NCBI GenBank assembly: GCA_023518375.1
Contig: CP068450.1
Span: 434,001-498,000, forward strand
Source: Candidatus Hepatincola sp. Av
GTDB taxonomy: Bacteria > Pseudomonadota > Alphaproteobacteria > WRAU01 > Hepatincolaceae
Length of the DNA: 64,000 bases
Direction: 5' to 3'
Position 1 is the stretch's first letter. Every line of letters begins with the position of its first letter. Of the stretch, positions 9,324 through 18,491 are shown in pieces. The position numbers and the translations under genes are program-made. A model generated the notes under the pieces. The model was not told the DNA's origin. It saw nothing but the letters and a program-made list of their open reading frames with translations, and did no database searches.

Positions 9324-10253
9324 ATGAGAAGAGAAAGAACCACTAGCAATAATGCCATTAATAACCCAACACGTCCTAATTGGATTAAAGTTAAATTGGC
9401 AACTAATAACCCAAACTACCAAGCAACTAAAGATATTGTAACTAAAAATAATCTCCATACTGTTTGTGCGGAAGCCGCTTGCCCTAATATTGGTGAATGT
9501 TGGCAAGCTAAACATGCTGCCGTGATGATAATGGGCGATATTTGTACTCGTTCTTGCCGTTTTTGTAATGTAAAAACAGGAAAACCTACAGCATTAAATC
9601 CTGAAGAACCACATTCCGTTGGTATTATGGCAAAAACTATGGATCTAAAACATTTGGTAATAACTTCCGTAGATAGAGACGATCTACCCGACGGTGGAGC
9701 AGAACACTTTGTAGCGTGTATAAAAAAAGTAAGGGAATATTCACCAAACACCACTATTGAAGTACTAACTCCAGATTTTCGCCATAAAAAAGGGGCTTTA
9801 GCTAAAGTGATTAATGCTGAACCTGATGTTTTCAACCATAATTTAGAAACGGCACCACGTCTTTATAGGAATATTCGCCCTAAGGCTAGGTATTTTCATA
9901 GTTTAAATATTCTATGGCAAGCTAAAGAAATTAATCCTAATATTTTTACTAAGTCAGGTATTATGGTAGGAATAGGGGAAACCTCCGATGAAGTCTTCCA
10001 TATTATGGACGATATGCGAAGTGCTAATATAGACTTTATCACGATAGGGCAATACTTACAACCAACTCCTTTTCATGCCCCTATAGATAGGTTCGTGACC
10101 CCTGATGAGTTTGCTAAATATAAAGAAGTAGCTTTAAGAAAAGGTTTTTTAGTGGTGGCATCTTCTCCTTTAACTCGTTCATCTTACCATGCTGACACCG
10201 ACTTTAAAAAATTACAAACAGCCAGAAAGAATACTCATGCAGAACACCCTTAA
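9324..10253 (+). CDS. lipA: Lipoyl synthase
   Basis: A 309-residue radical SAM enzyme that inserts two sulfurs into octanoyl groups on lipoyl domains of 2-oxoacid dehydrogenases and the glycine cleavage H protein. The auxiliary cluster cysteines C48, C53 and C59 (CX4CX5C) and the radical SAM cysteines C74, C78 and C81 (CX3CX2C, in CTRSCRFC) are all present, as is the C-terminal RSSY motif. No strong ribosome binding site precedes the ATG. The ratA-family gene follows on the same strand, an arrangement common in alphaproteobacteria. Confidence 0.96.
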   Translation: MRRERTTSNNAINNPTRPNWIKVKLATNNPNYQATKDIVTKNNLHTVCAEAACPNIGECWQAKHAAVMIMGDICTRSCRFCNVKTGKPTALNPEEPHSVGIMAKTMDLKHLVITSVDRDDLPDGGAEHFVACIKKVREYSPNTTIEVLTPDFRHKKGALAKVINAEPDVFNHNLETAPRLYRNIRPKARYFHSLNILWQAKEINPNIFTKSGIMVGIGETSDEVFHIMDDMRSANIDFITIGQYLQPTPFHAPIDRFVTPDEFAKYKEVALRKGFLVVASSPLTRSSYHADTDFKKLQTARKNTHAEHP

Positions 10254-10372
10254 CTATTCCGTAGCATAAACCATTAATTGATTAACTGTTATTATATATA
10301 ATATATTTAAACTTATAATTTATATGAAAATATGAAATTACCCATTAAGAACAAGTAGCCAACAAAGTAGAC

Positions 10373-10402
10373 AATTATTAATTATTAATTATTAATTATT
10401 AA
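10373..10402. repeat. 7-bp microsatellite, four copies
   Basis: ATTATTA-type heptamers repeat about four times in the lipA-ratA spacer, 40 bases before the ratA start. A length change would alter the spacer without touching either gene. Confidence 0.7.
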
Positions 10403-10441
10403 TATCATTACCTAATAATAAAATAAACCTTAATACATATT

Positions 10442-10891
10442 ATGAAATTCAATCATCAAGAAATTAAAATCTTACCTTATCCAAAGGATTTTCTATACAG
10501 CTTAATTGCTGATGTTGAAAATTACCCAAACTTTATTCCTTGGATCTCTTCAGTTACATTACTCAACAGTACTCAAGACTCCGAAGAAAACTCTGTAAAA
10601 GAATACGAGCTTTGTGTAGATTTTAAAATTATTAAAGAAAAATTTTCAACCCGTGATGTTTTTTGTTACACTGATTGGATCCACATCACGCTATTACAAG
10701 GTCCTTTTAAATATTTACAAAACCATTGGAACTTTGAAAGCCTTAGCCCCAACAGTACAAAAATAACTTTTGATATTGAATTTGAATTTAAGTCTAGGCT
10801 ATTTACTGGTGTTTTTGCTAAAGTTTTTATTCATGCTCAAAAACGTATTTTACAAGCCTTTGAAAACCAAGCTAGAAAAACAGCTAAATAA
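10442..10891 (+). CDS. RatA/COQ10 family START-domain protein
   Basis: A 149-residue single-domain SRPBCC (START-like) protein of the RatA/COQ10 family. The N-terminal block with YSLIADVENYPNFIPW is typical, as is the FKSRLFTGVFAKVF helix near the end. COQ10 homologues bind ubiquinone and support respiration; the toxin name RatA comes from E. coli and need not describe the role here. Placement after lipA in an alphaproteobacterial genome favours a ubiquinone-chaperone role. Full length. Confidence 0.85.
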   Translation: MKFNHQEIKILPYPKDFLYSLIADVENYPNFIPWISSVTLLNSTQDSEENSVKEYELCVDFKIIKEKFSTRDVFCYTDWIHITLLQGPFKYLQNHWNFESLSPNSTKITFDIEFEFKSRLFTGVFAKVFIHAQKRILQAFENQARKTAK

Positions 10892-10986
10892 AATTAATCC
10901 TCTGATACTATTTTCTTATGAGTATTGAATCTCCACATATTCAATTTTATAACAAAAATTAACAGAACTTTAAAAAGCTAGGTCTA

Positions 10987-12933
10987 CTATTTTAGTGCCA
11001 TATTTATATACAATTTTATATATAAATATATATTATAAAATAGTTTAAAAGGTAAACAAAGTAATTTTAAAAAATCTACAATCAGTACCAATATTCTTTT
11101 TGATAGTTTTAAGAAAATATTATTTTTATTAGATTCCATAAATGTTCTAATTTTATATTTAACCTCTCTACCACAAAATTGTGATAAAGTATTTTTATGA
11201 GGAGTCATTTTACAATAGTGCCAATACCATAGCCATACATTTTTATTAGGTCCCCAATCATTAGATGATTTCCAAGGTTTATTTGGACCAAAATAATGCA
11301 AAATTCCCATTGTTTTATAATTAGCTGTATTATAATAAAATTCCCTTTCTTCTACAGTATGAAGTTTTACATCTTCACGTAATGGAGCAAAAAAGTGAGC
11401 ATTCATATTGTATTTTAACGGTAATTCACAAATTTTATTCTCAAATATAACGTTTAAAATATCTTGGTCGCCAAAAATAATATTCATTTCCTCTTTTTTT
11501 GCATAAGCAAGAATAGTTTTATATATATCTATTTGTTTCAGTTGTTGTATATTAATTTTTAAAACCCCAGCATTAACGTATAGTGAATCTTGGGACATAT
11601 TTAGACGATCCTTATATTCCTTAGATTTATAACCTAATGCATCTCTTACTCCACCCAAAATACAATTTCCTATATCGTATTTATATAATTCTTGTAAAGA
11701 TTCATTAACAACAAGATCGGCATCTAAGTATAAACATTGTTGCATCTTAGGAAATAGTTCAGCAATAAATAATCTAGCATAAGTACTAATATCAATATAG
11801 CTACAAGTTGTAAATACATTTTTCAAATGTTCAAGTTTTACCCAAATGTTATGTGGTATATTAATATATTCAATATTAAAATTTTTAATTTTTCTAAGCT
11901 TCAAAAGTTTCTCTTTATCAGATTCTTTTATACCAAAGTCAAATATATAAAAACTAAAATTCTCTTGTGGTTTAGCATTGTATAATATTGAGGCTATCAT
12001 TACAGCTAGCGGTTGACCATAATGCTTATTTGCAGCTGAAAAAATATTCATAGTATTTTTATTTATGATACTATTTTCATTGTTATCTATAACAACCATA
12101 GGTTTTTCTATAATCCTATAAGTTTTTTGAGAGTATAAATAATCTATATATATTGATACCAAACGTTCAGCAATAAAACCTGCCACTCTCTTTTGGTAAT
12201 TATGTTTATATACTTTATGAACCCAGCCATCACGTCGTTTTTCAAGTTCAAACATAATAGTAAATAAGTAAGACATCATGTCTTTAAAAATACTCTTGTT
12301 AGCAACAAAAATGTTACAGAAATATCCCGAGTTATTTTTTATGGATTTTTTAGCCACCTTATAAATTTTAGGATATTTCTCTTGCATAATTTTAAGAGCA
12401 ATATAAAAATCATCAGGAATATGTAAATAAATATAATGTTCTTCTAAGGTTATATAAGTACTAGTAGATAACTTCTTTAAAATTTTAGTATTAACCGTTA
12501 CCCCAAAACTACGTTTTGCACTTAATAACCAATCATATTGAACATACTCCTTTTTTGGTATAATTAAGTCAGCTTGTGTACCCATTATCTTCTCAACTTG
12601 TTTAGTATAGGAATCTAAATTATAAGTTAAGGTAGAAATATTAAAATAATCATCTTCATTTATTTTTAAAAACCTTCTATAATGCATAAAACCAATATAC
12701 TTAGCGTTTAAATAATCAAGATTTTTCCAAGCCCAATATAAAGCTGTTAATTCAGAATAATAAGAGTTTTTGTTTGATATATTGTTCCCTTGATCATCAT
12801 ATAAATATCTCTGAAAAAATTCTCTTATATCATCAGGTTGCGTTGCAGAGCCTAGTAAAATAGGTAGAGTAGATTTATTATAAAAAGTAGTACCTTTCTT
12901 ATGGTAACCAACTAAAATTTTCAAACCTTTCAT
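10987..12933 (-). CDS. Two-domain glycosyltransferase (DUF4422 plus GT8)
   Basis: A 648-residue protein with two predicted transferase-like parts. Residues 1 to about 260 resemble DUF4422 (LTALYWAWKNLD, then YIGFMHYRRFL). From about 290 to 570 is a GT8-type domain: start IFSAANKHYGQPLAVMI, the metal-binding DxD in QCLYLDADLVVNESL, NAGVLKINIQQ, GDQDILNVIF and the closing LHYFGPNKPWK. The last 40 residues are very hydrophobic and basic and could bind membrane. Such enzymes decorate lipopolysaccharide, capsule or host proteins. It stands between ratA and metG, convergent with ratA, and has no glycan-cluster neighbours. The acceptor is unknown. Confidence 0.82.
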   Translation of the reverse strand: MKGLKILVGYHKKGTTFYNKSTLPILLGSATQPDDIREFFQRYLYDDQGNNISNKNSYYSELTALYWAWKNLDYLNAKYIGFMHYRRFLKINEDDYFNISTLTYNLDSYTKQVEKIMGTQADLIIPKKEYVQYDWLLSAKRSFGVTVNTKILKKLSTSTYITLEEHYIYLHIPDDFYIALKIMQEKYPKIYKVAKKSIKNNSGYFCNIFVANKSIFKDMMSYLFTIMFELEKRRDGWVHKVYKHNYQKRVAGFIAERLVSIYIDYLYSQKTYRIIEKPMVVIDNNENSIINKNTMNIFSAANKHYGQPLAVMIASILYNAKPQENFSFYIFDFGIKESDKEKLLKLRKIKNFNIEYINIPHNIWVKLEHLKNVFTTCSYIDISTYARLFIAELFPKMQQCLYLDADLVVNESLQELYKYDIGNCILGGVRDALGYKSKEYKDRLNMSQDSLYVNAGVLKINIQQLKQIDIYKTILAYAKKEEMNIIFGDQDILNVIFENKICELPLKYNMNAHFFAPLREDVKLHTVEEREFYYNTANYKTMGILHYFGPNKPWKSSNDWGPNKNVWLWYWHYCKMTPHKNTLSQFCGREVKYKIRTFMESNKNNIFLKLSKRILVLIVDFLKLLCLPFKLFYNIYLYIKLYINMALK

Positions 12934-13121
12934 AAGTTTTTTCGTAGTCCTTTAATTTGAAGTTAATAGTTAATAATAATTTACCACTTAATATAAATAA
13001 AAAATATAAATAAATTAGTAATATAAACATATATTTTATAATTATAAACGTGCAAAAGCTAATTAATTTAGCTACAATAAAAATCATAAATATATATATG
13101 TATATTTTCTAGGAGAATTAA

Positions 13122-14666
13122 GTGGTAGAAAAGTATTCTTATATTACAACCCCAATTTATTATGTGAACGATAAGCCCCATATAGGCCATATGTATACTA
13201 GCCTTGCTGCCGATATATACAACCGTTTTAAAAAACTAGATGGTTATAATACCATTTTTGCTACAGGTACCGATGAACACGGGCAAAAGATTCTCAAAAA
13301 AGCTGAGGAACAAGATATTACTCCTCAACAATTAGTAAATAACATTTCTAAAACTTTTGCTGAATTAACTCCTTTATTAAATTTATCTAATACTGACTTT
13401 GTCCGTACTACCGAACATAAACATAAACTAGCTGTCCAGCATTTATGGCAAGTTTTAGAAGAAAAAGGTTTCATATACCTAGATAAATACAGTGGTTGGT
13501 ATGCTATTAGAGATGAGGCCTACTACAATGAAGATGAATTAACCACAGGCAAACAAGGGGAAAAAATAGCTCCAAGTGGTGCTGTTGCCGAATGGAAAGA
13601 AGAAAGTAGTTACTTTTTTAAAATGTCGGCATTACAAGAAAAATTATTAGCTTACTATAGCAAGCATTCTAATTTTATTGCTCCTAAATCTAGGTATAAT
13701 GAAATTAAATCTTTTGTTAAATCTGGATTAAAAGATATATCCATTTCTCGTTCCTCTTTTCATTGGGGCATTCCTGTTCCTAAGGATTCCCAACATATAG
13801 TATATGTATGGCTAGATGCCCTAACCAATTATTTATCGGTATTAGGCTACCCAGATACCAACAGTGAAAAATATAAACATTATTGGCAAGAAGCAGTGCA
13901 TTTAGTAGGTAAGGATATTATCCGTTTTCATGGGGTTTATTGGCCTGCTTTTTTATTAGCAGCTGAATTACCCTTACCTAAAAGAATTTTTGCCCATGGT
14001 TGGTGGTTAAATGAAGGGGAAAAAATTTCAAAGTCTTTAGGTAATGTGATTAGCCCTAACACCTTAATTAAAAAATATGGGTTAGATCAAACTCGTTACT
14101 TTTTATTTAAAGAGATTACCTTTGGTAATGATGGTAACTTTTCCCACCAAGCTATGGTAAGTAGAATTAACAACGAGCTAGCTAATGAGTATGGTAACTT
14201 ATTACAACGTTCTTCTGCCTTAGTAAACAAACATTTTAAAGGGATCTTGAATAATGAAGGGCTAAGTGCTACTCATAGAAAGTTTCTTAATTCTTTTAAT
14301 AGTTTATTAAAAAATGAATTAACTACTTTAATAGATCAACAAGATTTTTCTACTTATTTAGAAAAAATATGGGAGAAAATCCGTTATGCTAACTCTTACA
14401 TCAATAGACATGCCCCTTGGAATTTAATAAAAATTGGTAATAAAGAGGGGGCAGCTCTAGAGCTTTACTTCATTATGGAAATTATAAGACGAGTTACAAT
14501 TTTATTACAACCTTTTATCCCCAATGCTACCGCCAATATTTTCCAACAATTAAATATTCCTGAAGAAAAGAGATGTTTTAGCTACCTAAATAAGTACCTT
14601 ACTAAAGGGCATAAAATTAACCCACCCGAACCTATATTCTTAAAATACCAAGAAGAAGAAGTGTAA
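13122..14666 (+). CDS. metG: Methionyl-tRNA synthetase
   Basis: A 514-residue class I aminoacyl-tRNA synthetase that charges tRNA-Met. The HIGH signature is at residues 20-23 and the KMSKS signature appears as KISKS near residue 300. The connective region has YYNEDEL in place of zinc-binding cysteines, as in the zinc-free MetG type, and there is no C-terminal tRNA-binding dimer domain, so the short form is present. The start is GTG, with AGGAG at 13111-13115. In many alphaproteobacteria metG is followed by tatD and a PhnP-like gene; here those lie 3-5 kb away with other genes inserted and tatD inverted. Confidence 0.96.
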   Translation: MVEKYSYITTPIYYVNDKPHIGHMYTSLAADIYNRFKKLDGYNTIFATGTDEHGQKILKKAEEQDITPQQLVNNISKTFAELTPLLNLSNTDFVRTTEHKHKLAVQHLWQVLEEKGFIYLDKYSGWYAIRDEAYYNEDELTTGKQGEKIAPSGAVAEWKEESSYFFKMSALQEKLLAYYSKHSNFIAPKSRYNEIKSFVKSGLKDISISRSSFHWGIPVPKDSQHIVYVWLDALTNYLSVLGYPDTNSEKYKHYWQEAVHLVGKDIIRFHGVYWPAFLLAAELPLPKRIFAHGWWLNEGEKISKSLGNVISPNTLIKKYGLDQTRYFLFKEITFGNDGNFSHQAMVSRINNELANEYGNLLQRSSALVNKHFKGILNNEGLSATHRKFLNSFNSLLKNELTTLIDQQDFSTYLEKIWEKIRYANSYINRHAPWNLIKIGNKEGAALELYFIMEIIRRVTILLQPFIPNATANIFQQLNIPEEKRCFSYLNKYLTKGHKINPPEPIFLKYQEEEV

Positions 14667-14722
14667 CAAACACTAACTAAGTTCAGTAATAGTACTTAGA
14701 GTTTGCATAGTTAATGTTTGTT
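14665..14722. terminator. Bidirectional hairpin between metG and the convergent lipoprotein gene
   Basis: Arms AACAAACACTAACTA (14665-14679) and TAGTTAATGTTTGTT (14708-14722) pair over 15 positions with one mismatch. A smaller inner hairpin (CTAAG/CTTAG) lies in the loop. It overlaps the last bases of both genes, as expected for a shared terminator, though the stem is AT-rich. Confidence 0.5.
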
Positions 14723-15217
14723 GCTTGTAGCAGTAGCAGGGGTAGTAGGTTCATTATTAGTGGCATTAACACTAGCTACTGGCATAGAATTAGAAGAATT
14801 TTCCTTATTTCCTAATATAGGAACTTCCTTAGCATTACTAATAGTGCTATTAGAACTATTTTGTGTATTTGGTAATACAGTTGTATTTACAGGTTTATTA
14901 TCATCAGGGTATGCTGGTTTAGATTTTAATGCTGTGCTACTATTAGAATTTTCTAAATTAGTTTTAGAATTACTAGCATTACCTGTAATACTATCAACAT
15001 TATAACTAGCAATTTTACTTTTAACTATTTTACAAATTTCAGCTCTGTCGGGATCAAATGGGTATTCGTGGTTTGAGGCTGGCTTCAAACATTCATTTTC
15101 ATAAAAATTTAACAAATGGGTTAAGTTACTACCTTGGTCGTACGGGGTTCTGTTATTTACATGAAAGCAAGAGGCTAAAGGTAAGGCTAAACCTAATACA
15201 ACTATTAATCTTTTCAT
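14711..15217 (-). CDS. Ser/Asn/Thr-rich lipoprotein
   Basis: A 168-residue predicted lipoprotein: hydrophobic signal at 3-16 and lipobox LASC (Cys17). Residues 18-70 look folded and contain two cysteines; from about residue 75 the chain is low complexity, rich in Asn, Ser, Thr and Pro, as in a flexible envelope linker. No known domain is recognised. AAAGGAA lies upstream of the ATG. It is convergent with metG and divergent from the 4-TM protein. Its tail composition suggests an extended, possibly surface-exposed region, which is inference. Confidence 0.7.
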   Translation of the reverse strand: MKRLIVVLGLALPLASCFHVNNRTPYDQGSNLTHLLNFYENECLKPASNHEYPFDPDRAEICKIVKSKIASYNVDSITGNASNSKTNLENSNSSTALKSKPAYPDDNKPVNTTVLPNTQNSSNSTISNAKEVPILGNKENSSNSMPVASVNATNNEPTTPATATSNKH

Positions 15218-15406
15218 AATTATTTATTCCTTTACTAATAAATTTTAAGTTCTAATAATGCAACATAATACTAAAAAAATTTGTATAATATTTACATTAT
15301 TGTTATAAATTGTTATTTTTCCATTCTCAAAAAAAGAATATGTTACTATATAGTATATTAGATTATTGTAACATAACTTAATAAAAACATAAAATTAAAC
15401 CTAACT

Positions 15407-15889
15407 ATGAAACTACATCCTGTTATGAATAGATCACCTCATTCAAAATTAGAAAAGAAAACCTACTTCTTAAGAGTTTATGCACATCTTGTGTTTATTT
15501 CCAGTCCTTGCTTTTTACTAGCATTTTATGCACTAAAAAAGTATCCTCTTTCCCAAGATGCTTATTTTTTAATTTTAAGTATGATATCTACTATAGAATC
15601 TGCATTCTTTATGTTATCAATTACTTTAGGTGGCATACTAATAGTATTACCCAATAACGCTTTAATTAAATTCTTAAAGAAAAGAAAACTCTTTCATAAT
15701 TTTTTCCAGTATTTACAAATCTTAGTAATACTATCTATTACCATAATTGCATTATGTATTTTTAATACCTTTATAGCTAAACAAACCTTTTATTTTCTTA
15801 TTTTAATTGGTTTAACTTTTAGCCATTTAGTAATCACACTAACTTTGTCTCTTTTAACAATGAAGTTATTATCTGGTAGCCACGAGTAG
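15407..15889 (+). CDS. Four-span membrane protein of unknown function
   Basis: A 160-residue protein with four hydrophobic segments at about 25-43, 52-81, 101-123 and 127-152 and a basic stretch (KFLKKRKLFHNF) in the central cytoplasmic loop. A second possible start lies at residue 7. No family is recognised. It is divergent from the Ser/Asn-rich lipoprotein and followed by a hairpin-bearing spacer. The regular pattern of spans and charges supports a real gene. Confidence 0.6.
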   Translation: MKLHPVMNRSPHSKLEKKTYFLRVYAHLVFISSPCFLLAFYALKKYPLSQDAYFLILSMISTIESAFFMLSITLGGILIVLPNNALIKFLKKRKLFHNFFQYLQILVILSITIIALCIFNTFIAKQTFYFLILIGLTFSHLVITLTLSLLTMKLLSGSHE

Positions 15890-16294
15890 TTTGTTAGAAA
15901 AATTGCATTATATATCTAACACCAATAAATAGTTAGTTCTAAAGTACTAAATAAAACCTTTACTACAGATACAGCAACACTATATAAACCAACAGGTACT
16001 GTGTAGAATTTTAGTTAATTTTACCACCAGCATGAAGTTATAGCATACAGCATGAATTGGATAATATATAAACTAAAGCATAGCCTTATGTAATACGGTT
16101 AGACATATCCAATAACTAACTATTGGAGAGCAGTTACTAACTTTATAGAGGTTATTATAAAGTTAGTATAAATATTAATTTTGTAATTTATAAAAAGTTC
16201 CTATTTAATAGGACAATATTTTTTAGGATTTATTGCCATTAATACAAAAAAATATGCTAAAATGTAAATAAAAATAACAGGAAAGTAAATTTTC
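15890..16294. other. 405-bp spacer with two inverted repeats
   Basis: No gene is visible. It contains a 6-bp-arm palindromic hairpin (CCAATA/TATTGG, 16109-16126) followed by the perfect 12-bp inverted repeat at 16136-16167. Both could be transcription signals for the flanking genes. Confidence 0.55.
16136..16167. terminator. Perfect 12-bp inverted repeat with 8-base loop
   Basis: ACTAACTTTATA at 16136-16147 pairs perfectly with TATAAAGTTAGT at 16156-16167. It is about 250 bases after the 4-TM gene and 130 before the next. No T-run follows, so it may be a terminator remnant, an operator or a structured RNA element. Confidence 0.4.
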
Positions 16295-17125
16295 ATGACC
16301 CAATGCCCTTATTGTAACCAAGATAACAGCTTAATTAGTGAAACAACAGCCTTTAATTCTAATATTCAATATTTATTCCTTAATAGTGAATTCATAAAAT
16401 ATATGCAACGTTTTGATGTTAACCTACAACAATCTTTTTTATCCCAAAAAGGGCTTATAAAATGTGTAGGTTGTGCTAAAACTTATTATGAATCTCCCAC
16501 TTATCTAGATAACAATAACCATGTTTTTAATCGTTATATTTTTACTGAGGAAGAATTAAGCCATATTTTAACTTTATGGGGTTATAGTGAATTACTACCA
16601 GCCTTACCAACATCTGCAATGCAAAAATTCTATGCCAGACTAATTCAAAATAATTATACTGAAGAAGAGCATAAAGTTTTAGATATACGCTTATTGTTTG
16701 AATCTTTTTTAACTTATGAATTACAACAAAACGAGGTAGGTTTACAGGGGGGCTATAACCCAGATATAGATAAATTCATTCATACTTTAATTGATGGAAC
16801 TAATAAAACCACCCTTGATAACTTACTAGATAAAGCAAACTTTACAGGTGATAATATCCCTGAAATAAAAAGTAAACTAACAATTATTTTAAATAAAATT
16901 AAAGAGCAATCTAATTTTTACTTAAATTTAAAACCAAGTAACGCTAAAGATAATCCTAGTGTTTTATTAAAATATTTAGAGCTTTTATTTCATTTATTAT
17001 ATTTTATTCCTTATAAAAAGAATATTATCTCCTTAGCTATTGAAAATGAGGTTAAAGACCGCATTAATAAAGAACTAAAAGGGTTACATCAATCAACCAG
17101 CACTGAATTAAGTGTTGTGGTTTAA
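16295..17125 (+). CDS. Hypothetical protein with N-terminal zinc-ribbon-like motif
   Basis: A 276-residue protein. The first 65 residues hold two cysteine pairs, CPYC at 4-7 and CVGC at about 57-60, which could form a split zinc ribbon. The rest is predicted helical, with acidic and Asn-rich stretches and a hydrophobic helix near residue 230 (LLKYLELLFHLLYFIPY). No family beyond the zinc-ribbon-like motif is recognised. AGGAAAG precedes the ATG. A frameshifted gene follows on the same strand after about 110 bases. Confidence 0.65.
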   Translation: MTQCPYCNQDNSLISETTAFNSNIQYLFLNSEFIKYMQRFDVNLQQSFLSQKGLIKCVGCAKTYYESPTYLDNNNHVFNRYIFTEEELSHILTLWGYSELLPALPTSAMQKFYARLIQNNYTEEEHKVLDIRLLFESFLTYELQQNEVGLQGGYNPDIDKFIHTLIDGTNKTTLDNLLDKANFTGDNIPEIKSKLTIILNKIKEQSNFYLNLKPSNAKDNPSVLLKYLELLFHLLYFIPYKKNIISLAIENEVKDRINKELKGLHQSTSTELSVVV

Positions 17126-17238
17126 CCATAAAAAAATGAAAACAGTAAAAAAAATCTAGCTATAAATTTACTTGCATCAGCAATACCTTATCTAGATATC
17201 TTATCCCCATTTATAATAAAAGTGAGGGTATTGGTAGA

Positions 17239-17563
17239 ATGAATATATGGCAAAATTTAGGTAAAAAAGAAGTTAGAGAAGATTCTGCTGATGCAGATTT
17301 ATTTAAACTTATTATAAGAGATTTAAGTACAGGTGGAATAATTAGACAATATAGACCTACAGACTCTTGATGGAAATTTTCAAAAAACCAAACCTACAAG
17401 TTTTAAAACAAGTAACTCATACAATAATAGCAATACTTACAAATCTGCCTTTGATAATCATGATAAATATGTACTAACTAATCTAGGACAACAATTTATA
17501 CATTATGCGATGACTGATTTACCTATAAAAATAGACTATAACAATCAAAATACTAATCCATAG
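17239..17563 (+). pseudogene. Frameshifted small gene of about 107 codons
   Basis: From ATG at 17239 a 43-residue frame (start MNIWQNLGKKEVRED) ends in TGA at 17368-17370. The +1-shifted frame is open from 17334 or so to TAG at 17561-17563 and reads, around the junction, LDGNFQKTKPTSF and later YVLTNLGQQFIHYAMTD. Removing one A in the ATTAGAC near 17342 joins them as LSTGGIIDNIDLQTLDGNF, which reads naturally. I infer a single-base insertion in a gene of unknown function; a sequencing error or programmed shift is also possible. Confidence 0.55.
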
Positions 17564-17708
17564 GATAAAAAAGTAGAATTGAAAAGCTATATCTTAACTT
17601 TTAGTAAAACTTTAAAATCTTTCTTATTATAATAAGAAACTCTTTCATTAGATTCTAACAACCAAATAAGATAAAAGAATTAGTATAAAATAGCTATTAA
17701 TTAATAGC

Positions 17709-18491
17709 TTAACCTAATTTGGTAAATAAGGCTTTAGCATTTTGTTCTACTTGGTTAGCAAAACTTTCTAGTGGTTCTTCCCTTAACTTTGCTATGAATT
17801 CCGCTGTATATTTTACATATGCGGGCTCATTCTCTTGCCCCCTAAAAGGCACGGGGGCTAGGTAGGGGGCATCTGTTTCCGTTAAAATGTATTCCTTTGG
17901 CATATATTTAGCAACTTCATGTAAAGTTAAAGCATTTTTAAAAGTTACAATTCCACTAAAAGATACATAAAAACCTAAATCTAATACTTGCTTAGCAAAG
18001 GTTTTATCACCTGAAAAGCAATGTATTACTCCTATTAAGCCATTGTTTTTTACATGATTACTTAGAATTGCTAGGGTATCATCATTAGCAGAACGAGTAT
18101 GAATAATAATAGGTAAGCCCTTAGTGCTAGCAATTTCACAATGTTCTTCAAAAAATTTATGTTGTAGAGTTTTGGTATCTGTAGAATAGTAATAATCTAA
18201 TCCTGTCTCCCCAATTGCTACTAGTTTATGGTGCGACAAATGTTTCGTAATATCTTCTTTTTGAAAACTTTGATTAGTTAAAATATGCAAAGGATGAATG
18301 CCAATAGCAGCAAACACGCCAGCATGTTGTCCTGCAAAATTTAAGGTTGTAGTAAAACCTGTAACATCAGTGGCAATATCTATTAGTTTATTAACATTAT
18401 GCTCTTTAGCACGTTTTAATACTTCTAAGGTAGTAGCACCATAGCTACCTAGTTTTTCAAAACTTAAATGGCAATGGGTATCTATAAACAT
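17709..18491 (-). CDS. tatD: TatD family metal-dependent hydrolase
   Basis: A 260-residue TIM-barrel deoxyribonuclease-like hydrolase of the TatD/YcfH family. Metal-binding motifs are all present: HCH in FIDTHCHLSF at the start, Glu in AIGETGLDYY, His in IIHTRSA, His in GVIHCFSG and Asp in LTETDAPYLAP. Family members degrade DNA 3' ends and are implicated in DNA repair or tRNA quality control. In alphaproteobacteria this gene usually sits between metG and a PhnP-like hydrolase on the same strand; here it is inverted between them. Confidence 0.92.
   Translation of the reverse strand: MFIDTHCHLSFEKLGSYGATTLEVLKRAKEHNVNKLIDIATDVTGFTTTLNFAGQHAGVFAAIGIHPLHILTNQSFQKEDITKHLSHHKLVAIGETGLDYYYSTDTKTLQHKFFEEHCEIASTKGLPIIIHTRSANDDTLAILSNHVKNNGLIGVIHCFSGDKTFAKQVLDLGFYVSFSGIVTFKNALTLHEVAKYMPKEYILTETDAPYLAPVPFRGQENEPAYVKYTAEFIAKLREEPLESFANQVEQNAKALFTKLG

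Noticed and set aside
9416-9835. 139-residue frame opposite lipA
   Set aside because: Antisense shadow; lipA has all its cluster cysteines in the other strand.
14718-15005. 95-residue frame opposite the Ser/Asn-rich lipoprotein
   Set aside because: Antisense shadow of low-complexity codons; the minus strand has a signal peptide, lipobox and ribosome binding site.
17239-17370. TGA read as tryptophan (alternative code) to extend the frame
   Set aside because: The extension stops after a few codons, and clear genes such as metG use TGG for Trp; a single-base frameshift explains the locus better.
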